From: Ferrovibrio sp.
GTDB taxonomy: Bacteria; Pseudomonadota; Alphaproteobacteria; Ferrovibrionales; Ferrovibrionaceae
DNA: 64,000 bases
Direction of reading: 5' to 3'
Assembly: GCF_019636075.1 (NCBI RefSeq)
Contig: NZ_JAHBYG010000003.1
Location: forward strand, 62,001 to 126,000
Under the pieces are notes generated by a model. It was not told the origin of the DNA. It did no database searches and worked only from the letters and a program-made list of their open reading frames with translations. Shown piece by piece: positions 15,725 to 22,964 of this stretch (position 1 is the stretch's first letter; each line of letters opens with the position of its first letter). Position numbers and translations under genes: made by a program.

Positions 15725-17269
15725 TTAGGCGCCGTCCATCCAGTTTCGGTGCAGCGAGCCACGCCAGGCGCCGAAGGCCAGCACCGGCTTGCGCCAACCC
15801 GGCGGCCGGTCACGGGCGGGCAATGCCACCGATAATATCCGCGCATTGCCCAACCAGCCGCCGCCGCCTTGCTGGTGATTGAAGGCCTCCAGTGCGGATC
15901 GGTCGGCGGCCAGCAGCAGATAGGCGATATCTAGGCCATCCAGCAGCGGCAGCAGGCGTTCGGTGGCGGCGGCTTCCTCGCCGGGCGGCAGGGTGATACA
16001 GGCTAGGTCGAAGGCGCGGCCGCGCAAGGCGTTCAGCAGATCGGGCCGCCAGGCGGCGGTTTTCACATCCTCGCGGCCGGCAAAGGCGGCCAAGCGTTCG
16101 GCGCTGGCGGCTGCGGCCGGATCGGAATACAGCAGCAGGGCCTGGTCCAGCAATTCCGGCGGCAATGCCAGCGGCAGGCAGGCATCGCGGGCTTCGGCGA
16201 TCAGGATACGGCGGATCGGCTTCACCGCGGCCTGCACGGCCAGCAGATCCAGCGCCAGTTTTTCCATCGCGGCCGCCGGGCGGGGATGGGTTTGCTGATC
16301 GGCCGGGCGGATCGAGACGCGGCTGTTGGCGGTTTTGTCGTCATCCTGCCGGGCGGCGGTATAGGCCACCACGCGGGCACGGCCTTCCGCAGCGGCGGCT
16401 TCCATCGCGGGCGTAAGCAGCCCGATGCGGCGCAGGCTGTCCAGCAAGGCTGGATCCAGCGGTGCCACGGCATTGATGTCGGTATTGTCGATCAACGACG
16501 CCGTGGTGGGCACGAAATCTATACCGCAGCTTTCGCATAGCGCACGCAGGCCGGCATTGAAGGCCACCACCAGGGCCTGGCGCTCTGGCAACTGCGCCGG
16601 CGCTGCGCCCAGGCAGGCCAGCCGGCCGCGTTGCAGCGGCTGGATATCACTGAACAGAATTTCATAGCGGCTGAGCCAGCGTCGCAGCAATTCCTGCCGC
16701 GCTTCGGCGTTCTGGCTGATGCGGCCGGTCATCTGATGCGGTTCGGCGGCCAGCGCCAGCAGCAGCGGCTTGGTATTGTCCAGCCGGCGCAGCGCGCGTT
16801 GCATGTTGCGGCGGGTTTCGCGGAATCCACGTTCAAGATGCAGCCAGGCCGGTGCTGCCTCGCCGATGAAGATCGGGAAGAAGCAGGATTTTTCGGCAAA
16901 GGCAAAAACCCGGCGGTTGCCGATCACGTTGATCCAGCCCGTTGCTTCGTCGCCATCGGTGGCATGATCCAGCAAGACGCTGCGCGGCAGGGCGGGGGCT
17001 GCCACCGGCAAGGTGACGCGCAGAAAATCGCCGAGTGCCAGTGCGGCTTCCGGCGACAGCGTGTTCGTGGAAATCGGCTCCGCCAAGGCATTCAGCGCTG
17101 TTTTGGCCGGCCATGAACTGAATAACCGCGTCAGTACGATTGCGGCTTCCGCATTTTCCCGCGCCACCAGATGCTGGCCGGCGCGCCGGGCTAGATCGGC
17201 GGCTAGATCGGCGGCCAGATCGGTTGCTTGATCGGCGGCATTGTGCGGTTTGCGTTTGGGCGCACTCAT
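15725..17269 (-). CDS. Unrecognised 514-aa protein of the OGT/TylF operon
   Basis: No family recognised with confidence. After an Ala/Asp-rich N-terminal repeat (residues about 11-28), the first half has strand-loop patterns reminiscent of SGNH-type esterase domains (WINVIGNRRVFAFAEKS, KPLLLALAAEPH, GIDFVPTTASLIDN). A catalytic Ser block is not evident. The second half (about 360-514) has the alternating strand/helix layout of a degenerate Rossmann or methyltransferase fold (RRILIAEARD, FDLACITLP, IAYLLLAADR). The start at 17269 overlaps the hydrolase stop by 4 bp (ATGA), which fixes the start and implies coupled translation. It could be a carbohydrate-modifying or scaffold protein. Confidence 0.72.
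   Translation of the reverse strand: MSAPKRKPHNAADQATDLAADLAADLARRAGQHLVARENAEAAIVLTRLFSSWPAKTALNALAEPISTNTLSPEAALALGDFLRVTLPVAAPALPRSVLLDHATDGDEATGWINVIGNRRVFAFAEKSCFFPIFIGEAAPAWLHLERGFRETRRNMQRALRRLDNTKPLLLALAAEPHQMTGRISQNAEARQELLRRWLSRYEILFSDIQPLQRGRLACLGAAPAQLPERQALVVAFNAGLRALCESCGIDFVPTTASLIDNTDINAVAPLDPALLDSLRRIGLLTPAMEAAAAEGRARVVAYTAARQDDDKTANSRVSIRPADQQTHPRPAAAMEKLALDLLAVQAAVKPIRRILIAEARDACLPLALPPELLDQALLLYSDPAAAASAERLAAFAGREDVKTAAWRPDLLNALRGRAFDLACITLPPGEEAAATERLLPLLDGLDIAYLLLAADRSALEAFNHQQGGGGWLGNARILSVALPARDRPPGWRKPVLAFGAWRGSLHRNWMDGA
17191..17238. repeat. In-frame 12-bp tandem repeat x 4
   Basis: Four 12-bp units (CTAGATCGGCGG and variants) in the 5' end of the 514-aa gene. They encode a repeated Ala-Ala-Asp-Leu-like tetrapeptide. 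The multiple of three keeps the frame, so copy-number change would only lengthen the protein. Confidence 0.8.
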
Positions 17270-18093
17270 GTCAGCTCCGCGATGAAGCTGCGGATCGCGT
17301 CGGCACAGGCTTCCGGCTTTTCCACCAGCAGGGTGTGGCCGCAATCCTCGATGCGGCGGATGCTCACACGATCCGGATAAAGCCGACGCAGCAGATAGAG
17401 ATCGAATTCATCCAGGCAGCAGGGCACGCGGATTTCGGCGGTGCGGGCAGGAAACAGCGGCTCGCTGCCGGTGAGCACCAGGCAGGGCATCTGCAATTCA
17501 TCCAGCAGGCGATAATAATGCCGTTCGCCGATCACTTCGCCGGTTTCGCTCATGCCGAACATAGGTTCCGACAGGTCGGCCATCGCACGTATCGAGCGGC
17601 CCTCGCGGGCCATCTGGCGCATGGTGGCGCGCAAGGCCCATTGTTTAGAGCAGGTGAGCGGCGGATCGGCCAGCACCAGGGCTGAGATGTTCAAGCGTTG
17701 ATCCAGCGCCGTGCGTAAGGCGATCAGCCCGCCCATCGATTCACCCACCAGCACCGCATCGCGGCCGCCGAAGCGGCGGCGCAGCAGGCTGGCGATTTCG
17801 CCGGCATATTCGGCCAGCGAATAATCCAGCGGGCGCTCCGAGCCGCCATGGCCCGGCAGGTCGCAGAAGGCGCGTTCGAAATCGGCATAGGCCGGCGCAA
17901 TCGGCAGCAACGAATCCTTGTTGCGCAGGGCGCCATGCAGAAACAGCAGCAATGGCCGCTGATCCGCATCGGATGCCTCGCCGGCAAAATTGCGAAGCGT
18001 GATGGTGGTTTGCCTGCAGATCACGCGTTCGTCCTGCGCGTCTGGAATCATATATTCTTCTGCCGCCGTTGCGCCGCCGCGTGTTGCCGTCAC
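17266..18093 (-). CDS. Alpha/beta-hydrolase fold protein
   Basis: A 275-aa hydrolase. The oxyanion motif is LHGALRN (HG), the nucleophile elbow is GESMGG with the catalytic Ser, and the likely catalytic His is in DCGHTLLVEKP near the C-terminus. The substrate is unknown; esterase or thioesterase activity is possible. The GTG start at 18093 has GGAGGGA upstream. An ATG at 18051 is the alternative. The stop overlaps the start of the 514-aa protein, so it is the first gene of the tightly coupled five-gene set. A sugar-deacylation role would fit the context but is inference. Confidence 0.8.
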   Translation of the reverse strand: MTATRGGATAAEEYMIPDAQDERVICRQTTITLRNFAGEASDADQRPLLLFLHGALRNKDSLLPIAPAYADFERAFCDLPGHGGSERPLDYSLAEYAGEIASLLRRRFGGRDAVLVGESMGGLIALRTALDQRLNISALVLADPPLTCSKQWALRATMRQMAREGRSIRAMADLSEPMFGMSETGEVIGERHYYRLLDELQMPCLVLTGSEPLFPARTAEIRVPCCLDEFDLYLLRRLYPDRVSIRRIEDCGHTLLVEKPEACADAIRSFIAELT

Positions 18094-18330
18094 CGGCTCG
18101 TCCCTCCGTTTTCCCGATCCGGCGCCAATGCGATGAATCGTGCCGATGCTGTGAAGCGCATCTGCACATGGCTGATGGGATCGTCACGCCGAAAAACCGG
18201 CGAATGGGTAAGAATTTTCGTTCGCTGCATTAACGCAGCAAAATCATCCGCTCGCATAGTAGCGGCGAGGGGATGAGCGCGCAACCGCGAATGGTGCGCG
18301 CAATGCTTGCAGATTTTTAATCGGCGGGCG

Positions 18331-19083
18331 TTATTTTATCAGCAGACCTTGGCCGGTGGGCAATTCCAGCACGTGATAGCCGCGTTTCGCAAACCAGGCA
18401 TCTTCCGCCAGCTTTTGTGCGCGATAATTCAGCCAGCCGTAATCATCCAGCACCAGCATGGCGCCCGGCAGCATGCGGTCGAACAACAGCTCCAGCGCGC
18501 CGATTTCGGCATCGGCATTGTTGAGGTCGAGATGCATGAAGGCGATTTTCTCGGGCGCTGCTTCATGCAGCACGGCGGGCACAGCGCCGCGCGTGATGCG
18601 TACATTGGGGGTGTCGGCGAAACGTGCCTTCACCTGTTCATACAAGCCATCGCCATGTTCGGGCATGGCATGATGCGCCATGCTCTCGTCATGTTCGAAC
18701 AGATCGTAGAGCCAGTAGGTCTTGTCGCGTTTGCCGAAATCCAGCGTATCGCAAAGGATGCGCGCGCTGGTGCCCTTGTAGCAGGCGCATTCCACGAAAT
18801 CGCCATCCAGCCGCAGGCCCTGGCGCGCCGCCCAGGCCAGCACGGCATGGCGCCAGATCAGCGCCTTCTCCACGCGGGTTTCCGAATGCCGCCGCACCGC
18901 TTCGAAAAACGGCGTGTCGTCCAGGAAGCTCAGATTGCGGCCGAAGGTGAAGAGATTGTCGCCATAGAACACCCCGCCCATTTTGGCGGCTTCGGCGGCT
19001 TGCTGCAGGCCGGCGCCGAATTGGTCCTTCTCGGCGGGGTCGATGCCGAAGAAAATGCCGATTGTGTAGTTGGGCGCTGCCAT
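18331..19083 (-). CDS. TylF/MycF-family class I methyltransferase (copy 2)
   Basis: A 250-aa paralogue of the copy at 14928-15674. The motifs GDFVECACYKGTSARIL, LYDLFEHDES, AFMHLDLNNADAE and AMLVLDDYGW match closely, as does the identical ELPTGQGLLIK C-terminus. It probably methylates a sugar hydroxyl. It is separated from the hydrolase gene by 237 bp, so it may be its own transcription unit or the first gene of the locus. Its upstream region holds 20-bp tandem repeats and then a tRNA-Val. The two copies could act at different positions of one glycan. Confidence 0.82.
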   Translation of the reverse strand: MAAPNYTIGIFFGIDPAEKDQFGAGLQQAAEAAKMGGVFYGDNLFTFGRNLSFLDDTPFFEAVRRHSETRVEKALIWRHAVLAWAARQGLRLDGDFVECACYKGTSARILCDTLDFGKRDKTYWLYDLFEHDESMAHHAMPEHGDGLYEQVKARFADTPNVRITRGAVPAVLHEAAPEKIAFMHLDLNNADAEIGALELLFDRMLPGAMLVLDDYGWLNYRAQKLAEDAWFAKRGYHVLELPTGQGLLIK

Positions 19084-19100
19084 GCCCGCAGTTTCCCCGC

Positions 19101-19180
19101 CTGGGCGATTCGGCGCAAGCCCAGCTTCTCCGGCGGAAGCCCAGGCACTCCGGCGGAAGCCCAGGCACTCCGGCGTAAAG
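19101..19180. repeat. Tandem repeat, 20 bp x 4
   Basis: Four 20-bp units between the second TylF-like gene and tRNA-Val: 19101-19120 (diverged), 19121-19140, 19141-19160 and 19161-19180. The core is CCAGGCACTCCGGCGGAAGC. The middle two are the most alike. They lie in the presumed leader of the methyltransferase gene. Confidence 0.8.
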
Positions 19181-19205
19181 CTGTGGTCGGAGGGAAAACG
19201 GCGCG

Positions 19206-19280
19206 TGGTGGGCGGTACAAGGATCGAACTTGTGACCCCTACCATGTCAAGGTAGTGCTCTACCGCTGAGCTAACCGCCC
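19206..19280 (-). tRNA. tRNA-Val (anticodon GAC), CCA encoded
   Basis: The minus strand folds as a full cloverleaf. The acceptor GGGCGGT pairs with ACCGCCC. The D-arm is GCTC...GAGC. The anticodon stem is CTACC/GGTAG with loop TTGACAT (anticodon GAC). The T-arm is ACAAG TTCGATC CTTGT. Discriminator A and an encoded CCA follow. Confidence 0.96.
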
Positions 19281-19320
19281 GTGACGCGCCGGCACCCCGT
19301 GTCAGGCGCTGTAAACGCCC

Positions 19321-19374
19321 GGGCGGATGTGCCCAAGTAATGTGCCTGGGCGAATGTGCCCAAGTAATGTGGCG
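19321..19374. repeat. Direct repeat, 27 bp x 2
   Basis: Two adjacent 27-bp copies with core GATGTGCCCAAGTAATGTG at 19321-19347 and 19348-19374, differing at a few positions. They lie between tRNA-Val and the N-formylglutamate amidohydrolase gene. Confidence 0.8.
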
Positions 19375-19459
19375 GTGCTTTTATCGGCTGCGGCGGCGGT
19401 TGGCAAGCGTCTTGCCCTCGGGCCATACTCGATCCGCCCCGGACCCTAGAAGGCGAGCC

Positions 19460-20368
19460 ATGTCTGCCGCACCGCAAAACACCAATTCCGCGCGTTATAT
19501 CTCCCCGATCGAGCCGCCGATCCGGCTCAGCCTGCCCGAGGGGCCGCGTGGCGGTTTAGTGCTGTCTTCGCCCCATAGCGGCAATATCTATCCCGAGGAA
19601 TTCCAGCGTCAGAGCAGGCTCGATCCGCTTACCCTGCGGCGTTCGGAGGGTGCCTTCGTCAACGAATTGTTGGGGGTGGGGCCCCAGCATGGCGCGCCTT
19701 TGCTGGAGGCGCTGTTTCCGCGTTCGTATTGCGACCCCAACCGGGAGGCTTACGAACTCGATCCGGGGATGTTTTCCGATCCGTTGCCGGCCCATGTGGT
19801 GACCCAGAGCGGCAAGCTGCGCTCCGGCCTGGGTACGATTGCCAAGGTTGTGGCGGGTGGCATGGAGATCTATGCCGGCAAGCTCACCTTCGCCGAGGCC
19901 GAGCGCCGGGTGGAAACCCTGTGGCGTCCCTATCACGATGCGCTGGCCGGCCTGATTGCCGAAGCCAGGCAGGCTGCCGGTGTGGCGTTGCTGCTGGATT
20001 GCCATTCCATGCCATCGGTGGGCGGTGCCAACATGCCCGATCAGGGCCAGCGCCGCGCCGATATGGTGCTGGGCGATTTCCATGGCACATCCTGCCCGCC
20101 GCAGCTTGTCGACCGCGTGGGAAGCTATCTGGAAAGCCGCGGCTTTTCAGTATTGCGCAACAAGCCTTATGCCGGCGGCTATATCACGCAGCATTACACC
20201 GATCGGGCCAATGGCGTGCACACATTGCAGATCGAGATCAACCGCGATCTTTATATGGACGAGCGCATCATCGCCCATTCCGCCGGCTTCGAGCGGGTGC
20301 GCGCGGCGATGAGCGGGATGATCGAATTGCTGGCCGGTTCGGCAACGCCGGAATTCCTGAAAGCCTAA
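19460..20368 (+). CDS. N-formylglutamate amidohydrolase family protein
   Basis: A 302-aa zinc-hydrolase-type protein of the FGase family, which in histidine degradation splits N-formylglutamate into glutamate and formate. Landmarks are SSPHSGNIYP near the N-terminus, PNREAYELDPGMF, LLDCHSMPS and the late LQIEINRDLYMDE. AAGGCGAG before the ATG at 19460 decides the start over upstream in-frame codons. No hut genes are in the window, so the in vivo substrate is uncertain. The stop overlaps the convergent Lrp gene by 4 bp. Confidence 0.88.
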   Translation: MSAAPQNTNSARYISPIEPPIRLSLPEGPRGGLVLSSPHSGNIYPEEFQRQSRLDPLTLRRSEGAFVNELLGVGPQHGAPLLEALFPRSYCDPNREAYELDPGMFSDPLPAHVVTQSGKLRSGLGTIAKVVAGGMEIYAGKLTFAEAERRVETLWRPYHDALAGLIAEARQAAGVALLLDCHSMPSVGGANMPDQGQRRADMVLGDFHGTSCPPQLVDRVGSYLESRGFSVLRNKPYAGGYITQHYTDRANGVHTLQIEINRDLYMDERIIAHSAGFERVRAAMSGMIELLAGSATPEFLKA

Positions 20369-20832
20369 CCCGGCAGCGGCAATTCCGTTGTCTGCTTGAT
20401 CCGGTGCAGCACGATGCTTGAACGCAGGCTGCGCATGCCAGGCAGCCGCAGCAGGGTGTGGCTCACGAAATCGGCAAAGGCAGCCAGATCGGCAGCCACG
20501 ATGCGCAGGATGAAATCCGCTTCCCCGGTCACGGCATAACAATCCAGAATCTCTGGCCGTCGCGCTACCAGGGCCTCGAATTCCTGCACCACCGCCTCGG
20601 CATGGCGCTCCAGCGAGACCGCCGATATCGCCATCACGCTCAATCCCACCGCTTCCGGCCGCAGCAGCGTGGCATAGCCGGCAATCACCCCGGCCTCTTC
20701 CAGCTTGGCCAGCCGGCGACTGACCTGGCTGGGGCTGGCCGCCACCGCCTCGGCCAGAGTCAGGTTGCTGGCCCGGCCATTGCGCTGCAGGGCAGCCAGC
20801 AGGCGCCAATCGGCGCTATCCAGAGCTAACAT
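20365..20832 (-). CDS. Lrp/AsnC-family transcriptional regulator
   Basis: A 155-aa protein with an N-terminal winged helix (DWRLLAALQRNGRASNLTLAEAVAASPSQVSRRLAKLEEAGVI region) and a C-terminal RAM ligand-binding domain. It is divergent from phenylalanine 4-monooxygenase with a 127-bp AT-rich gap containing palindromes. Related regulators commonly control aromatic amino-acid catabolism in response to phenylalanine or tyrosine, and phhA is the obvious target here. Confidence 0.9.
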   Translation of the reverse strand: MLALDSADWRLLAALQRNGRASNLTLAEAVAASPSQVSRRLAKLEEAGVIAGYATLLRPEAVGLSVMAISAVSLERHAEAVVQEFEALVARRPEILDCYAVTGEADFILRIVAADLAAFADFVSHTLLRLPGMRSLRSSIVLHRIKQTTELPLPG

Positions 20833-20862
20833 GCAACTTTCTCCGCATAATTTCGATTATAA

Positions 20863-20877
20863 TGCAATATAATTGCA
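20863..20877. promoter_or_regulatory. Candidate Lrp operator in lrp-phhA intergenic region
   Basis: TGCAAT-ATA-ATTGCA is a perfect 6-3-6 palindrome in an AT-rich gap between the divergent genes. GCATAAT at 20845 and 20885, and an inverted relative at 20857-20866, flank it, giving an array of related half-sites. Repeated AT-rich half-sites fit the multi-site binding of Lrp-family octamers. Confidence 0.6.
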
Positions 20878-20959
20878 CAATTTAGCATAATCCTGCCTAA
20901 ATCGACAGATAAATGCAGCCACATCGGCATATCCTGGCGAAAATATTCAGGAGGCTGCC

Positions 20960-21826
20960 ATGTGCGCCCTGGTGCTCGATACCCCACAACCCGCCATCAC
21001 GTTCCCCCAGCCGGTTCAGCGCTATGACGCCGAGGATCATGCGGTCTGGCGGCATCTGTTCCAGCGCCAGGCGCGCCTGGTGGCGGATCGGGCCTGTCCG
21101 GATTTTCTGCGTGGCTTGAAGCTGCTGGGGTTGAACGACAGCGGCATCCCGGATTTCGAGCGGCTGTCGGATCGTTTGGAAGCCGCCACCGGCTGGCGCC
21201 TGGCCTGCGTGGAGGGCTTTCTGCCGGATTCGGATTTTTTCCATCTGCTGGCTGCCCGGCGGTTTCCGGTCACCTGGTGGATCCGGCCCTGGGCCAAGCT
21301 GGACTACCTGCAGGAACCCGATGTGTTCCACGATCTGTTCGGCCATGTGCCGTTGCTGGCGCAGCCGGTTTTTGCCGATTATATGCAGGCTTTCGGCCAG
21401 GGCGGGCTGAAGGCCGAGCGGCTGGGCGCGCTGCATCGTCTGGCGCGGCTTTACTGGTACAGCGTGGAATTCGGCTTGATCCAGACCCCCGATGGCCCGC
21501 GCATCCATGGCGCCGGCATTCTGTCGTCGAAGGGTGAATCGGTATTCTGCCTGGATTCCCCTGCACCCAACCGGGTGGGGTTCGACCTGCGGCGCATCAT
21601 GCGCACCCGCTATCGCATCGATACTTTCCAGAAGACCTATTTCGTAATCCGGGATTTCGAACAGCTTTTCGAGGCCACGCGGCCGGATTTCGCGCCGATC
21701 TACGCCGATCTGGAAGGCTTGCCGGATCTGGCGGCCAGCGATCTGCTGCCAGAGGATGTGGTGATCACACGCGGCAGCATGGATCGGGTGGCCGGCGGTT
21801 GGCTGGATGAGACGCCCGACACCTGA
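20960..21826 (+). CDS. phhA: Phenylalanine 4-monooxygenase
   Basis: A 288-aa monodomain, pterin-dependent non-heme iron enzyme converting phenylalanine to tyrosine. The iron-binding motif VFHDLFGHVP (His-x4-His) and the downstream Glu (YSVEFGLI) are present, with FVIRDFEQLFEATRPDF close to the C-terminus as in bacterial PhhA. It lacks the N-terminal ACT domain of animal enzymes, as expected. AGGAGG 4 nt before the ATG is a strong ribosome site. Expression is probably controlled by the divergent Lrp-type regulator. Confidence 0.95.
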   Translation: MCALVLDTPQPAITFPQPVQRYDAEDHAVWRHLFQRQARLVADRACPDFLRGLKLLGLNDSGIPDFERLSDRLEAATGWRLACVEGFLPDSDFFHLLAARRFPVTWWIRPWAKLDYLQEPDVFHDLFGHVPLLAQPVFADYMQAFGQGGLKAERLGALHRLARLYWYSVEFGLIQTPDGPRIHGAGILSSKGESVFCLDSPAPNRVGFDLRRIMRTRYRIDTFQKTYFVIRDFEQLFEATRPDFAPIYADLEGLPDLAASDLLPEDVVITRGSMDRVAGGWLDETPDT

Positions 21827-21908
21827 TTTTCGCCGATCGGCATTTCCCGGCGGATTTTGGCGGCCTGAATCTTTTGCCTCACCCGGTGGTTAGGTAAACT
21901 GCGCCGCC

Positions 21909-22577
21909 ATGCGCAAGCTGTATCATTTCTGGTTGTCGCCCTATTGCCGCAAGGTCCGCATTCTGCTCCGCGAGAAGGGGTTGGATTGCGAATTGGTGCT
22001 GGAAAAGGTCTGGGAGAGGCGGGAGGAATTCCTTGCCCTCAATCCGGCCGGGCTGGTGCCTGTGCTGGTGGAGCATGATGGCCGCCCGATCGTCGAAAGC
22101 CTGGCGATCTGCGAATATCTCGATGAGGTATATCCCAACAAGATGCTGATCGGCTTCGATCCGCCCGGCCGCGCCGAAACGCGGCGGCTGGTCAGCTGGT
22201 TCGATCTCAAATTCAGCCGTGAAGTCTCGGATGCGCTGATCTTTGAAAAAGTGCTGCGCCGTTTCATGGGCGGCGGCACCCCCGATAGCCGCAATATCCG
22301 CCTGGCGCATCAGAATCTGAAGCATCACCTGAACTACATCGGCTATCTGGCCGAGCGGCGCAAATGGCTGGCCGGCGATGATTTCAGCCTGGCCGATATC
22401 ACCGCCGCCGCCCATGTAAGCTGCCTGGATTATCTGGGCGATGTGCCATGGGACGACCATCCGCCGGCCAAGGATTGGTATGCGCGGGTGAAGTCGCGCC
22501 CCAGCTTCCGGCCCTTGTTGGCCGATCATATTCCCGGCCTGCCGCCGCCGCGGCATTATGCCGACCTGGATTTCTGA
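21909..22577 (+). CDS. fzlA: Glutathione S-transferase-like protein, probable FtsZ-binding FzlA
   Basis: A 222-aa GST-fold protein: thioredoxin-like N-terminal domain (LYHFWLSPYCRKVRILLREKG) and helical C-terminal domain (LAGDDFSLADI). The conserved end ARVKSRPSFRPLLADHIPG...HYADLDF, and the position just upstream of queG, match what I know of the alphaproteobacterial division protein FzlA. FzlA binds and curves FtsZ filaments rather than detoxifying. If not FzlA, it is an ordinary GST. The ATG lies 82 bp after phhA; ridA follows 24 bp later. Confidence 0.72.
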   Translation: MRKLYHFWLSPYCRKVRILLREKGLDCELVLEKVWERREEFLALNPAGLVPVLVEHDGRPIVESLAICEYLDEVYPNKMLIGFDPPGRAETRRLVSWFDLKFSREVSDALIFEKVLRRFMGGGTPDSRNIRLAHQNLKHHLNYIGYLAERRKWLAGDDFSLADITAAAHVSCLDYLGDVPWDDHPPAKDWYARVKSRPSFRPLLADHIPGLPPPRHYADLDF

Positions 22578-22601
22578 ACCGCCTTTCATCAGCAGGAGAG
22601 A

Positions 22602-22958
22602 ATGATGAGCATCCGCCGCATCGAAGTGGGCCCCCGCATGTCGCAGGCCGTTGTGCATGGCAACGCCGTTTATCTGGCCGGCCAGGTGGCCGCAGATACC
22701 AGCGGCGACACCAACGCGCAGACCAAGCAGATCCTGGGGCAGATCGATGCTCTGCTGGCGGCTGCCGGCACCGACAAGACGCGCATTCTCTCGGCCACCA
22801 TCTATCTGCCCGATATTGGCGACTTCGCCGCCATGAATGCGGCCTGGGATGCCTGGGTGCCCAAAGGCAATACGCCCGCGCGCGCCACTGTAGAAGCCCG
22901 GCTGGCGGCTCCGGCCTACAAGGTTGAGATTGCCGTCATCGCCGCTCTGTCCGACTGA
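22602..22958 (+). CDS. RidA family protein
   Basis: A 118-aa YjgF/YER057c/UK114-type protein. Canonical members hydrolyse reactive enamine/imine intermediates released by PLP enzymes. It has VYLAGQVA, the A-x-x-D-K-T/R-I-L segment and the C-terminal arginine region PARATVEARLA, which holds the substrate-binding Arg, followed by VEIAVIAAL. AGGAGAG precedes the tandem ATG-ATG start. It sits between fzlA-like and queG, with a 6-bp gap to queG, so the three probably form one transcript. Confidence 0.92.
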   Translation: MMSIRRIEVGPRMSQAVVHGNAVYLAGQVAADTSGDTNAQTKQILGQIDALLAAAGTDKTRILSATIYLPDIGDFAAMNAAWDAWVPKGNTPARATVEARLAAPAYKVEIAVIAALSD

Positions 22959-22964
22959 CCGGAC

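Noticed and set aside
18277-18301. GCGCGCA/TGCGCGC hairpin between the second TylF gene and the hydrolase gene
   Set aside because: On the minus strand, where termination would be needed, no U-tract follows; a GC-rich chance hairpin cannot be excluded.
11759-19280. Genomic island inserted at the 3' end of tRNA-Val
   Set aside because: The modification locus does lie on the 3' side of the tRNA. However, I found no integrase and no direct repeat of the tRNA end near 11.7 kb, and base composition looks like the surroundings.
19101-19374. CRISPR-like array
   Set aside because: Repeats are directly adjacent with no unique spacers, units are 20 and 27 bp, and no cas genes are nearby.
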